Source of the DNA: Alphaproteobacteria bacterium
GTDB lineage: Bacteria > Pseudomonadota > Alphaproteobacteria > Rhizobiales > JAKIUO01
Direction: 5' to 3'
DNA: 47,350 nt
Assembly (NCBI GenBank): GCA_024280475.1
Contig: JAJRQA010000268.1
Coordinates: 1-47,350 of the forward strand
This document shows, in pieces, positions 16,967 to 25,777 of the stretch. The position numbers and the translations under genes were made by a program. Below the pieces are notes generated by a model that had not been told where the DNA came from, did no database searches, and saw nothing but the letters and a program-made list of their open reading frames with translations. How positions within the stretch are numbered: the stretch's first letter is position 1; each line of letters opens with the position of its first letter.

Positions 16967-17578
16967 ATGGACCATTATTTTGTTTTTGTTATAATTGCTG
17001 CCTTGACGGTGCTGAGCCCTGGCCCTGGTGTACTGCTGACCTTAACCAATTCCATTCGATATGGCGTTTCAGGTGCGGCCTGGGGAATATATGGGCTGGT
17101 AATTGCAACATTCATCGTGGCTGGCATTTCAGCAACAAGCGTTGGCATTATTCTGGCGACGTCCTCAGTGGCTTTTTCAATTATGAAATATGTTGGTGCG
17201 GCCTATCTGATCTATTTGGGGGTAAAGCTGTGGCGATCACCATCCCCTAAAATTGAAATGGGTTCGAGCACCGTAAATGATAGGAAACGTCAGTTCGTCG
17301 AGGGCATGATGATCCAGTTGACCAACCCTAAATCTGTATTCTTTTTTATGTCAATATTTCCTCAGTTTATTAGCCATTCTTCAGCATATACAGGGCAGTT
17401 TTTTCTCTTGGTTGCAACCTATAGCGGTCTTCTTTTAATGATACATTTCCTATACGCATTTTTGGCGAAAACAGCTCGTATTTGGCTCACAAGTGCAAAC
17501 GGCGGACGCGTGGTCAACCGGCTTGGAGGCGCCACCTTTATGGGATTTGGTGTGGGGCTTGCTTCAGCTAGTCGATAG
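16967..17578 (+). CDS. LysE/RhtB-family exporter
   Basis: This membrane protein of about 203 residues has the LysE signature SPGPGVLLTLTNSIRYG near residue 22. It has about six hydrophobic segments and the pattern QLTNPKSVFFFMSIFPQF in the middle. These proteins export amino acids or related metabolites. The frame continues upstream to 16754, across the SRP RNA end and the repeats, but the ATG at 16967 with GGAG in front gives the normal family start. Confidence 0.9.
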   Translation: MDHYFVFVIIAALTVLSPGPGVLLTLTNSIRYGVSGAAWGIYGLVIATFIVAGISATSVGIILATSSVAFSIMKYVGAAYLIYLGVKLWRSPSPKIEMGSSTVNDRKRQFVEGMMIQLTNPKSVFFFMSIFPQFISHSSAYTGQFFLLVATYSGLLLMIHFLYAFLAKTARIWLTSANGGRVVNRLGGATFMGFGVGLASASR

Positions 17579-17645
17579 ACAGATCAATGCCGCGCTTATG
17601 CAGCAGGCGCAAATTTCGGGAAAATCATTCATCAGATGGTCTGGT

Positions 17646-18497
17646 TTATAGGGGACGGTTCATCTTAAGCAATATGATGCCGATGAGTGTTGTAAAGGTT
17701 GCCACGAGCTGGACAGGGTTTAGTTTTTCTTTGAGGAAGAACACGCCGAACAATAGGGCAAATATGATGCTCGTCTCTCTGATAGCAGCGACCAGAGCAA
17801 TGGGCGCGACGGTCATTGCCCAGATGACAGCCCAGTAAGCGGCGAGGCTCAACAATCCCATTATAAAAGCGCTCTTCCAAAGGCGTTGAATTTTCTTCAA
17901 TGCGGGAGCGCGCACATAAAATGCGAAAAAAATCATCAGAGGCAAGCCTTCCAGAGCGAAGATCCACGCGGTATAGCTGTGTGCGCTTCCCGCCAGTCGC
18001 GCGCCTAATCCATCAGTAATCGTATAAGAGGCAATGAAAACGCCGGTTCCAAGTGCAAAAAAAACGGCTTGTGGATTGCGAAGATTTTGGGCACCGCGGG
18101 TTAGCGACAAGCTCATAATACCAGTAGCCATAATGACGATCACCAGCAAGGACTGGTGGCTCAACGGCTCCCCGATCACCGTGACAGAAACCAATGCGAT
18201 CATCAAAGGGGCCGAGCCACGAGCCAGGGGATAGACATGGCTTAAGTCGCCAAATTTATAGGCTAAAATCAGAAAGATCGAGTAGCCGACATGCAGGAGT
18301 ACGGAGAGCCCGATATAGGGCCAGCTTTCAACAGCAGGAAAGGGAAAGAAAGGGATCGTCACCAATGCGCCAACGCTGCTGCCTGCGATCAGCAGGGCCA
18401 TGAATAAAACGCGATCATCATTTTTTTTGACAAACGCATTCCACGAAGCGTGAAGTAATGCCGCAAACAGCACGAATAAAAAGACTGACAATTCCAT
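17646..18497 (-). CDS. EamA/DMT-superfamily transporter
   Basis: The product of about 283 residues has roughly ten membrane helices in two EamA halves; the second half shows AIRETSIIFALLFGVFFLKEKL. The N-terminal pattern FAALLHASWNAFVKK resembles the DMT subgroup. The ATG at 18497 was chosen over one 6 codons upstream because it begins the first helix. Substrate unknown; metabolite export is typical. It is convergent with the LysE-type gene. Confidence 0.85.
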   Translation of the reverse strand: MELSVFLFVLFAALLHASWNAFVKKNDDRVLFMALLIAGSSVGALVTIPFFPFPAVESWPYIGLSVLLHVGYSIFLILAYKFGDLSHVYPLARGSAPLMIALVSVTVIGEPLSHQSLLVIVIMATGIMSLSLTRGAQNLRNPQAVFFALGTGVFIASYTITDGLGARLAGSAHSYTAWIFALEGLPLMIFFAFYVRAPALKKIQRLWKSAFIMGLLSLAAYWAVIWAMTVAPIALVAAIRETSIIFALLFGVFFLKEKLNPVQLVATFTTLIGIILLKMNRPL

Positions 18498-18540
18498 ATT
18501 GCTGGTTCCGGTCAAGCCAGAGTGCTGATCTCAAATTGCG

Positions 18541-19167
18541 TCATGCCTGTCTGTTTGCCAGCAGTTGCGGGAGCTCGCGCACATCAATCCAGTCTGCAAA
18601 TCCGTCGCGCCAAACCATGTCATTGAGGCTCAGCTGGCCCTGTTCAACAAAAGACATGAATTCCGCATCTGACCAAGGACCGTATCTCTCGTCCTCTCGG
18701 AACAAATACCAGGATTTTGCTTCGGTGACTGACGCCAGGGCGTGGCCATTCAGAGCACCAATAGCATTATCTGCAACAAGGTGCGGGGCGTATTCTAGCG
18801 CCGGCTGCTCATCGGCTTGCCCGACAAGATCCTCATTGTCTTTTGTTGTGATAAAGCGACTAAGGCTTGGAACCGACATGATGCTTTTTTGCAAAAGAGT
18901 GCGCAGATCGTCAGGGTTGATCATGGCGAGATTGGTAATATTGGCTGCCAGCAACTTGTCGCGAAAGATCAGCGCAAAACGCTCCAGGCCATCTACGCCA
19001 ACACTCATTTTGATGGCGATATTGACGGGAAAGGGGATGCACTCATACATATTGCGCGCCGCCAGTTTGACTTGTTCGTCATCTCTCATGCCTGCCGCTG
19101 TTGCGAACGCGGCATGTGCGAAACCTTTTTGAACAAAACCGGAGAAACTGTCTACGCCAATCGCCAT
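18541..19167 (-). CDS. Protein with C-terminal GYF_2 domain
   Basis: This cytoplasmic protein of about 208 residues ends in a GYF_2 (DUF4339-like) domain at about residues 155-205. It shows WYLFREDERYGPWSDAEF and DMVWRDGFADWIDV, the usual Trp-rich pattern of this adaptor-like domain. The N-terminal 140 residues carry a possible heat-shock/GTP-like-free fold I cannot name. The gene is the upstream neighbour of the DMT gene on the same strand, 43 bases apart. Start chosen at the ATG at 19167 (MAIGVDSFSG). Confidence 0.7.
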   Translation of the reverse strand: MAIGVDSFSGFVQKGFAHAAFATAAGMRDDEQVKLAARNMYECIPFPVNIAIKMSVGVDGLERFALIFRDKLLAANITNLAMINPDDLRTLLQKSIMSVPSLSRFITTKDNEDLVGQADEQPALEYAPHLVADNAIGALNGHALASVTEAKSWYLFREDERYGPWSDAEFMSFVEQGQLSLNDMVWRDGFADWIDVRELPQLLANRQA

Positions 19168-19430
19168 TCTGGCTTTCCTTACTGAGCCTGCCAAATCTAC
19201 TAATCAAGAGGTGTTCAATCCGTCATTCAGCATTGTTCCCAAGCCCTTTGGGGGGCGCTTGGTCATGCTCGCTCAGATATTCCAGTCCTAAAATAATCGT
19301 ATCCAAAAACGTGTTGCAGGGCAAGCAACATATGGACGAGCGGGCAATCATTGCCTTTGGCCAAAATGGCCGTGTGCAGCATCTCGATAAACTATTGCCC
19401 CAGCGTGCAAGGCTGCTTAGTATCTTGCGC

Positions 19431-21242
19431 ATGAGCAAAACCAAAAAACAGCCAGCTGACAAACCAGCCTATATGGTGTTGGCGCGCAAATACCGGCCTT
19501 CAAATTTTGATGAGCTGATCGGCCAGAGCGCTATGGTGCAAACGCTTGGCAACGCATTCAAACTGGGGCGTATCGCGCAAGGTTTCATGCTGACGGGCGT
19601 GCGCGGGGTCGGTAAAACGACGACAGCGCGTATTCTGGCGCGGGCCCTCAATTATGAACTTGAGGGAGATGACAAGAATGAAACCGGCGCCACCATCGAG
19701 ATGGGCGAGCTTGGCGTTCATTGTCAGGCTATCATGGAAAGCCGTCATGTGGATGTGCTGGAAATGGATGCCGCCTCGCATACAGGCGTTGATGATATTC
19801 GCGAGATCATTGAGAGCACCCGCTACAAGCCTTTGTCAGCGCGCTACAAGGTTTATATCATCGATGAAGTGCACATGCTCTCCAAATCAGCCTTCAACGC
19901 CTTGTTGAAGACGCTGGAGGAGCCGCCAGAGCATGTGAAATTCATTTTCGCCACCACTGAGGTGCAAAAGGTGCCGGTGACGGTTCTGTCGCGCTGTCAG
20001 CGATTTGATTTGAAGCGTGTGGAGATGGAGGAGCTGGTCGCTCACTTTGCCATGATCTCCTCAAGTGAGGGGGCCAAGATTGAACATGAGGCGCTGGCTT
20101 TGATCGCGCAAGCGGCGCAAGGCTCGGTGCGCGATGGTCTGTCGATACTGGATCAGGCGATTGCCCATGCGCAAGAAGAGCAGGTCAGCGGCGCAGATGT
20201 GCGAGCCATGTTGGGGCTGGCTGACCGTATGCGTATATTTGATCTGCTGACCAGTGTTTTAAAGGGGCAAGCGTCTGATGCGCTGAAACAATGTGAAGCC
20301 TTGTTCACCGATGGCGCGGAGCCGGTGCGTATTTTGATTGATCTGGCCGAGACCACTCATATTCTGACACGTAAGAAAATTCTTGATGATCGCGGTGCTG
20401 CCGCCTTGAGCGAGGCTGAGCGTTTGCGCGTGAAGGAGATGGCCAGCAAGCTTTCCATGCCGGTGCTGTCTCGCTGCTGGCAGATGCTTTTGAAGGGTAT
20501 TGATGAATGCACCAAAGCCCCCAATCAGATCGCCGCCGTTGAGATGATCCTCATCCGGATTTCCTATGCGGCTGATTTGCCATCTCCCCTTGAGCTGGCG
20601 CGCGCCATCGAGGGGCAGAGCGAAGGCACATCACAAACCGCCGGGAGTGCCAGGGCAGGCGGGGCGGGCACAAATCCAAATAGTGCCGCACCTCATGCCT
20701 TGGATCGAGCGGGCGGCCCCGATCAACATGCCCCTCATGCGATGAGTGATGGCGACGGGGCACCGGTATCATCGATCACTTCAACTGGCGCCATCAGCAC
20801 CATGCAAGCGCAGCCAAAGGCGGCGGCCTTTCACGAAGATACCGGCAATGGTCTCTCCAGCTTTGAAGATATTGCAGAGTTGATTGGTCGCGATGGCGGA
20901 CTGGTACTGAAAATTGCCTTTGAAGAGCATGTGCGCCCCATCCGTTTTGAGCATGGCACCATCGAGATATCGCTGACCGATGAAGCGCCGCGCGGTCTGG
21001 CCAATGACATCAAGCGATTGCTGAACAACTCGACCGGTGACAATTGGCTGGTTGTGGTCACCGATCAGCAAGGTGACGAAACCCTGTATGAGAAGAAACA
21101 GCGCGAGCACCAGAGCGAGCTGGCAAAAGTCAAGCAGCACCCCCTTGTCAAAGAGGCGCTGAGACAGTTTCCCGATGCGCGCATAACCGATATCCGCGCG
21201 ATTGATAAAAGTACCACAGATACGGAGGAGGGTGAGCGATGA
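19431..21242 (+). CDS. dnaX: DNA polymerase III subunits gamma/tau
   Basis: This clamp-loader ATPase of about 603 residues begins YMVLARKYRPSNFDELIGQ. It has Walker A GVGKTTTAR near residue 60, Walker B IIDEVHMLS, and sensor/arginine-finger SRCQRFDL. A Pro/Ala/Gly-rich linker (about 390-460) and a C-terminal tau-type domain follow. The zinc module of most DnaX proteins is mostly gone: only one cysteine (VHCQAIMESRH) remains, as in other alphaproteobacteria. A start at 19332 is possible, but the ATG at 19431 fits the family N-terminus. No poly-A slippage site for a separate gamma form was noticed. It overlaps ybaB by 4 bases. Confidence 0.95.
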   Translation: MSKTKKQPADKPAYMVLARKYRPSNFDELIGQSAMVQTLGNAFKLGRIAQGFMLTGVRGVGKTTTARILARALNYELEGDDKNETGATIEMGELGVHCQAIMESRHVDVLEMDAASHTGVDDIREIIESTRYKPLSARYKVYIIDEVHMLSKSAFNALLKTLEEPPEHVKFIFATTEVQKVPVTVLSRCQRFDLKRVEMEELVAHFAMISSSEGAKIEHEALALIAQAAQGSVRDGLSILDQAIAHAQEEQVSGADVRAMLGLADRMRIFDLLTSVLKGQASDALKQCEALFTDGAEPVRILIDLAETTHILTRKKILDDRGAAALSEAERLRVKEMASKLSMPVLSRCWQMLLKGIDECTKAPNQIAAVEMILIRISYAADLPSPLELARAIEGQSEGTSQTAGSARAGGAGTNPNSAAPHALDRAGGPDQHAPHAMSDGDGAPVSSITSTGAISTMQAQPKAAAFHEDTGNGLSSFEDIAELIGRDGGLVLKIAFEEHVRPIRFEHGTIEISLTDEAPRGLANDIKRLLNNSTGDNWLVVVTDQQGDETLYEKKQREHQSELAKVKQHPLVKEALRQFPDARITDIRAIDKSTTDTEEGER

Positions 21243-21559
21243 AAGGCTTCATGGATATGATGTCTCAGGCCAAGGATTTACAGGCCAAGGTGAGCAAGAT
21301 GCAGGACGAACTTGCCCTGCTGGAAATCGAAGGGCAGGCAGGGGCTGGTCTGGTGCGTGTGACACTGGATGGCAAGGGTACCATGAAGGGCATGAAGGTC
21401 GATGCCAGCCTTTTGCAACCTCGTGAAGCAGAGATATTGGAAGACCTGGTGATGGCCGCCCACAATGATGCCAAAGGCAAACTTGAGCAGGCCACAGCTG
21501 AAAAAATGCAGTCAATGGCAGGAGATATGCCACTGCCCCCCGGCATGAAGCTGTTTTAG
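21239..21559 (+). CDS. ybaB: YbaB/EbfC nucleoid-associated protein
   Basis: The 106-residue protein has the YbaB fold: helical MMSQAKDLQAKVSKMQDELA, then strands (VRVTLDGKGTMKGMKVDASL), then helices ending MPLPPGMKLF. It binds DNA as a dimer and is classically encoded between dnaX and recR. The ATG overlaps the dnaX stop. Confidence 0.95.
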   Translation: MKGFMDMMSQAKDLQAKVSKMQDELALLEIEGQAGAGLVRVTLDGKGTMKGMKVDASLLQPREAEILEDLVMAAHNDAKGKLEQATAEKMQSMAGDMPLPPGMKLF

Positions 21560-21850
21560 CTTTTGTCTTTTTGAAGGGTGAACCCCCTTTGTCTGCCTGC
21601 CAGCAGTTGATATTTACCCTTTACGTGGGCGCTATATGGGCCTAAACAGGTCTCGCCGACAGCCTTTTGGGAGGCACTGATTTTTGTAGAGTCCTTAGGG
21701 CCTGTTGAGAACCACGGTTGCCAACGGGACCTGTGTACCACCTGTAATGATCTATCCCGTATATGGACGTGGTGGCTATTGTTTGATTTTGTGTGTTGAT
21801 CCATCAATAGTGTTTAATTACGACAATGCACGGATTTGATGTGAGAACTG
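21560..21850. other. Gap before the RRM protein
   Basis: No gene is visible in these 291 bases. The stretch breaks the usual ybaB-recR adjacency and probably holds a promoter and leader for the RRM gene. Confidence 0.4.
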
Positions 21851-22105
21851 ATGAATATTTATGCTGGTAATCTTTCGTACAACACGCAAGATAACGAACT
21901 CAATGACGCTTTTTCCGAATTTGGTGAAGTATCAAGCGCCAAAGTAATCATGGACCGTGATACCGGTCGCTCAAAAGGCTTCGGCTTTGTAGAAATGGCC
22001 AATGATGATGATGGTAAAAAAGCCATCGAAGCGCTCGACGGAACTGATCTTGATGGCCGCACTATCAAAGTCAATGAAGCACGTCCTCGTCCAGATCGTA
22101 ACTAA
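21851..22105 (+). CDS. RRM-domain RNA-binding protein
   Basis: The 84-residue protein is a single RNA recognition motif. RNP2 is IYAGNL (residues 3-8) and RNP1 is KGFGFVEM (about 43-50), with the aromatic residues needed for stacking on RNA. It ends with a short Arg/Pro tail. Such small RRM proteins occur in cyanobacteria and several proteobacteria and are often cold-responsive; regulation here is not visible. It is placed between ybaB and recR, an unusual insertion in this cluster. Confidence 0.9.
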   Translation: MNIYAGNLSYNTQDNELNDAFSEFGEVSSAKVIMDRDTGRSKGFGFVEMANDDDGKKAIEALDGTDLDGRTIKVNEARPRPDRN

Positions 22106-22298
22106 TTCGACCTGACCGATCAATTGCTTTTGATCTGTTTTTTGCAGGTCAGGCAAGACACCAGAAACCGCTTCTTACGAGGATCCCCGTCTTTTTGTGA
22201 GGAGCGGATTTCGAATATTTGTCGCTCAATTTCATTTTCAGCGTTATGATGTCCTGCGTTATGATGGCGTTCCCGCTCATCAATACAGGGTTTTCCTT

Positions 22299-22904
22299 AT
22301 GGTTCATAAAGTCGCCGGTCCTGAAATCGAGAGACTGATTTCGCTACTCGCGAAATTGCCGGGGCTTGGCCCCCGCTCGGCGCGCCGAGCTGCCCTCCAC
22401 CTCATCAAAAAACGTGAAAGCCTGCTGGAGCCATTGGCCGCCAGCATGTCTGAAACGGCGGAGAAGATCGAGATCTGCTCCAGCTGTGGCAATGTGGATG
22501 TGCTGGAGCCTTGCGCTATTTGCCGCGATGAACGCCGCGATCACACAATGATCGTGGTGGTGGAAGAGGTCGGCGATCTGTGGGCGCTGGAACGGGCCCA
22601 GGTCACCAAGGCGCGCTATCATGTGCTGGGCGGCGTGCTCTCGCCGCTGGACGGTATTGACCCGCAAGATCTCAATCTTACCGGCCTTATTGAGCGTGCG
22701 CGTACCAATAGCGTCAGCGAAGTTTTGCTGGCATTGAACGCCACCATTGAGGGCCAAAGCACCTCCCACTATATCATGGAACAATTGGCCCCCTGCAATG
22801 TCAAAATCTCGCAACTGGCCCACGGCGTCCCCGTCGGCGGCGAGCTGGATTATCTCGATGAAGGCACATTGGCCGCAGCGATCAAAGCAAGAAAAGAAAT
22901 GTGA
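22299..22904 (+). CDS. recR: Recombination mediator RecR
   Basis: The 201-residue protein has the RecR helix-hairpin-helix at [19 protein letters not shown]. The four-cysteine zinc finger is Cys60, Cys63, Cys72 and Cys75 ([16 protein letters not shown]). A Toprim domain follows ([15 protein letters not shown] onward). It acts with RecF/RecO in loading RecA at gaps. The ATG at 22299 was chosen over an open frame from 22197. Its last 61 codons recur in decayed form at 24895-25086. Confidence 0.95.
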   Translation: MVHKVAGPEIERLISLLAKLPGLGPRSARRAALHLIKKRESLLEPLAASMSETAEKIEICSSCGNVDVLEPCAICRDERRDHTMIVVVEEVGDLWALERAQVTKARYHVLGGVLSPLDGIDPQDLNLTGLIERARTNSVSEVLLALNATIEGQSTSHYIMEQLAPCNVKISQLAHGVPVGGELDYLDEGTLAAAIKARKEM

Positions 22905-22909
22905 TGGGG

Positions 22910-23383
22910 CTACGGTCCCCACCCAAGCTTTTCTAAGACGGAAATATTCCGATTGATAAGCGAATTGGAGACAAAGGCTTTTTCAATTGCTTCAAATGCA
23001 GCTTTTTTGGTAGAAAAAGTAATCTGAGTATCCAAAAAAAGATTGGCAATTTTTAACATGTCTGGCTTTTTTATCTGTTTATCTTTTTGTAAGAGTTCCA
23101 ATAAATCCATGTGTGGTTGCTGTGATGACCTTAGTGTATGTAGTTTCTCAACATACTGATCAATAATTTTTTTATTTATTTCTGGAGAGGCTGGCTTTTT
23201 TTTTGTTTCCTTAGGCGTCAGTCGAATTTTTGCTGTCGAAACAAAGTCAGAAACTGTCATATGCTCGCAACCGTCAAATAATTCAATTAGTTTATTAATA
23301 TCATTTGATGCTTCTTTTGCCTTAACGTCAGTAAGAAAATACTCCAGATGTGTCAAGGCGACCTTTAGTTGTTCAATTTTCAT
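22910..23383 (-). CDS. Small helical partner of the ParA-like ATPase, unknown
   Basis: The 157-residue product is Lys/Leu-rich and predicted helical, with low GC and a codon use unlike the surrounding genes. Its start overlaps the stop of the upstream ATPase gene by 4 bases (ATGA), so the two are translationally coupled. Its 3' end lies 5 bases from the convergent recR stop. No conserved domain was recognised. A dimerisation or DNA-bridging role, as for ParB-like partners, is only a guess from the context. Confidence 0.7.
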   Translation of the reverse strand: MKIEQLKVALTHLEYFLTDVKAKEASNDINKLIELFDGCEHMTVSDFVSTAKIRLTPKETKKKPASPEINKKIIDQYVEKLHTLRSSQQPHMDLLELLQKDKQIKKPDMLKIANLFLDTQITFSTKKAAFEAIEKAFVSNSLINRNISVLEKLGWGP

Positions 23384-24624
23384 TGTCTTGCTCTCTGTTG
23401 TACCAATTTTCGAACTTGGAGTTTTGCTTCCAAGGCATCACCCAGCGAATCAAATATTATTTTGATTTTCGGATCTTTAAAGTAGGCTATATCCTCCCCA
23501 GCGTACTCTGCAATTTTGGCTTTTTTAGGTATCCAGTGTTGGTCAAAAACAAAATCTTTTGCCCCAATTAGTTGCCCAACTTGAGTTCTCATATTGGAAA
23601 GAGCTGATTGTTCTCGATTGTTCAGTTTTATCTGCGTTTCGACCATGGTTCCGACTACCCCCAATAGCTTTAGGTTGGGGAATAATGTTGGTTTGAGTTT
23701 CTCGGTCATAGATATCATATTTACCATTCCCTGAACTGACATTTCATCGAGTATCGCAGGAATTAATAGGTGTGTGCTTGTGCAAAGGGCATTTATAAAC
23801 CCAGTGGTCATTCTCGGGGGTGCATCAACAATAACTATATCAAAATTACTGATAAACTCGTCCGATAAAAGGTATTTGGACATATTGTACCGGACATCCT
23901 GTTTGGTCCCGTTGAACAACCAGTTTAACATCATTCTATTCTCAAGGTTTCCATAGCCCCATGTTGTTGGAATTAAATATGTTCGGTCAAATGGTGGTGT
24001 TAACGGGATAGAGGCGTTTAGCAGGTCTTCGGGTTCTTTCTCACCGATAAGCATATGTTCTGACAGGGGCGGATATTTATTGTTATTGCGCTTTGTCGAC
24101 GCCAACGCCATTGTGGTTAGGGATGCTTGGTAATCGGTATCAACTAGAAGAACTCTTGCTCCGATTTTTTGATCGAAGTATGCTGCTAAATTTGCAGATA
24201 GTGTGGTTTTTCCAACTCCACCCTTCAGGTTGGCAATCATAACTATTGGCGGACTGAGAGGGAGAGTACCGGGAAGAGCCTTTGTTCTTATTGGCTCGTG
24301 GAATTTCCATATATCTTCGCCACCTCTGATGTAAGTGGTAATTTTATCGAAGTAATTTTTGTGTCTATCAAGCTCTTTTTGAAGATCAGCTATTTTTTCT
24401 GCATATTGTTTTCTTGTCTCTCCACCCTTCTTTTTACCCTCGTCGACCCATTTTTGTTTGCCGTCCTTAACCCCCTGCTTCTGCCCATCGATGAGGCCAG
24501 TTTCTTTACCTTTGAGTTTGCCCATTCTGTAGGCGGTGAATGCAATTCCGAACGCGCCAGCGATAGCTCCAAGAATTGTGCCTATGACAGCAAGTAGACC
24601 AAGTCCCTTTATCAGCCCTTCCAT
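23380..24624 (-). CDS. Membrane-tethered ParA/MinD-like ATPase
   Basis: The 414-residue protein starts with a hydrophobic helix (residues 5-32). A charged Gly/Lys-rich repeat-like stretch (36-70: KLKGKETG, DGQKQGVKDGKQ, DEGKKKGGE) and a short coiled coil (72-95) follow. The rest is a ParA-type ATPase: deviant Walker A KGGVGKTT (134-141), Walker A' VDTDYQASL (161-169) and Walker B IVIVDAPP (263-270). ParA proteins are normally soluble; tethering by an N-terminal membrane helix is unusual. The ATG at 24624 has GGGGGAA in front; the longer frame reads through a repeat and is rejected. Low GC and repeat-flanked position suggest horizontal transfer. It could be a partition-like, polarity or defence protein; unknown. 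Confidence 0.8.
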   Translation of the reverse strand: MEGLIKGLGLLAVIGTILGAIAGAFGIAFTAYRMGKLKGKETGLIDGQKQGVKDGKQKWVDEGKKKGGETRKQYAEKIADLQKELDRHKNYFDKITTYIRGGEDIWKFHEPIRTKALPGTLPLSPPIVMIANLKGGVGKTTLSANLAAYFDQKIGARVLLVDTDYQASLTTMALASTKRNNNKYPPLSEHMLIGEKEPEDLLNASIPLTPPFDRTYLIPTTWGYGNLENRMMLNWLFNGTKQDVRYNMSKYLLSDEFISNFDIVIVDAPPRMTTGFINALCTSTHLLIPAILDEMSVQGMVNMISMTEKLKPTLFPNLKLLGVVGTMVETQIKLNNREQSALSNMRTQVGQLIGAKDFVFDQHWIPKKAKIAEYAGEDIAYFKDPKIKIIFDSLGDALEAKLQVRKLVQQRARQ

Positions 24625-24747
24625 CTCATTCCCCCAATACAACTTAAAAATACGCCCACGGACGGACCTTAACCATTGGACCAGTTGTACGCAATCGCAA
24701 ACACACCCATTGCGTTTTTTTTCGATAGGAATTCCACGCCACAAAAC

Positions 24748-24891
24748 GTTATTCCGCCGAAGGCCGGAACCCAGCAGTGGGGCTGCAAATTTTGTCTCGG
24801 GGCAGGGCAGGATATGTGTGGCGCACGTCTGGGATATAGCGCCAACTAGCAAGGGGAGGGTCGACTGGATCTCGGCCTTCGCCGGGATGAC
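24748..24891. repeat. Palindromic repeat element (VIPAKAxIQ type)
   Basis: Two 30-base arms (24748-24777 and 24862-24891) are inverted repeats matching at 22 of 30 positions around an 84-base centre. The right arm read on the minus strand translates as VIPAKAEIQS, close to a peptide found at many annotated repeats in proteobacteria. It separates the ATPase cassette from the decayed recR copy. Confidence 0.75.
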
Positions 24892-24894
24892 GAT

Positions 24895-25086
24895 GTGGTT
24901 TTGCAGGCCCTCAATGCCTTTCATCGAGGGCCCAACGAAGTCATGTCACCAGGCGCGCGGGAACAAGCTGACCCTTGCAACGCCGAAATCTTCCAACAAG
25001 CCCACAGTTTCTCGATCGATTGAGAACGCAGCGATCTCAATGAGGGCATATTGGTTGCTGCGATCAAGGCAGCAAAAGAAATGTGG
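24895..25086 (+). pseudogene. recR: Decayed duplicate of the recR 3' end
   Basis: In the frame starting at 24895 the translation aligns with the last 61 residues of intact RecR. VLQALNA matches VLLALNA, and after a two-codon insertion EQADPCNAEIFQQAH matches [31 protein letters not shown] then matches [16 protein letters not shown]. By hand, 22 of 41 residues are identical from EQ to the end. An in-frame TGA at 25021-25023 and the lack of any start show it is non-functional. It begins 3 bases after the palindromic repeat. Confidence 0.85.
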
Positions 25087-25097
25087 GCAATATTGGC

Positions 25098-25343
25098 TTA
25101 ACGGCTCATTATTCGTTGCAGGCGTTCTTGGCTTTTTCCATTGTCATGGCGGGGGCTTGAATTGCCGCTCAAATCCGCTTTCAACTGGGCAAAACAGTCA
25201 TCCAGAGGCACCCGTTCGGAATTCTCGAGCAGATGTCGCAAATTGGATAAATCAGCCTTGCCAGAGCCAGCTACGTTGGCTTGTCCGTCCAAAAGAGTTT
25301 CAAGACGTTTTATTGTCTTGTTCATATTTGTTGCAACCATCAT
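25098..25343 (-). CDS. Small hypothetical protein
   Basis: An 81-residue hydrophilic, helix-prone frame (MMVATNMNKTIKRLETLLDG) starts at 25343 with GGGAG 7 bases upstream. It ends 12 bases past the decayed recR copy. No family was recognised. It may be part of the same inserted segment or an old neighbour. Confidence 0.5.
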   Translation of the reverse strand: MMVATNMNKTIKRLETLLDGQANVAGSGKADLSNLRHLLENSERVPLDDCFAQLKADLSGNSSPRHDNGKSQERLQRIMSR

Positions 25344-25777
25344 TAGGCTCCCATACGCAATTTACTGTTCAACGATTATGTGCGCAAGTGTGCCCAAATT
25401 GAATTAATGACTTGTTATTTCGAGTAAAATTGAGCTCCTATCAAGCCAGCTATCGCCAATGATCCTTAATTTATTCTTATGAGAGGGATCAGCTGGCAAT
25501 GTCATTTAGCTGCGGGACGCTGTTCAATTTCGTTGCTGCAAATAGGGTTTTGGGGGATTGTTAAGTAGAGGCCCTTAACGGAGCGCCATCGATGGTTTGG
25601 TCATATAGCGCTCGATTGTTGATGATGCCGATCTCCCATCTGGCACAAAACTTGTAACACTTCACATCATACAAGAAGTTTTTTGCATCGCTTTGCGATC
25701 GGTGCTTTGTTGGAATTGGCTTGTGCTGGGACTTGTTGGTGGTTTTTGAGGCTAGGTTGAGTGTAGGGAATTTGAGC
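25344..25777. other. Gap with no confident gene
   Basis: I see no gene, repeat or RNA in these 434 bases. Frames on the minus strand are shadows of the following gene. Promoters for the small minus-strand gene and for the TAXI-type gene should be here. Confidence 0.4.

Noticed and set aside
18458-19132. 224-residue plus-strand frame
   Set aside because: It is antisense to the GYF_2-domain gene; composition is Ser/Arg-rich as for shadows.
19101-19430. Longer DnaX N-terminus
   Set aside because: The 110 extra codons overlap the GYF_2 gene on the other strand and are not DnaX-like; the start at 19332 remains a weaker option.
24625-24924. Upstream extension of the ParA-like gene
   Set aside because: It reads through the palindromic repeat (VIPAKAEIQS) and has no start with a ribosome site.
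24536-25402. 288-residue plus-strand frame
   Set aside because: It runs over the ATPase N-terminus, the repeat and the recR remnant in a shifted frame and has no family-like segment.
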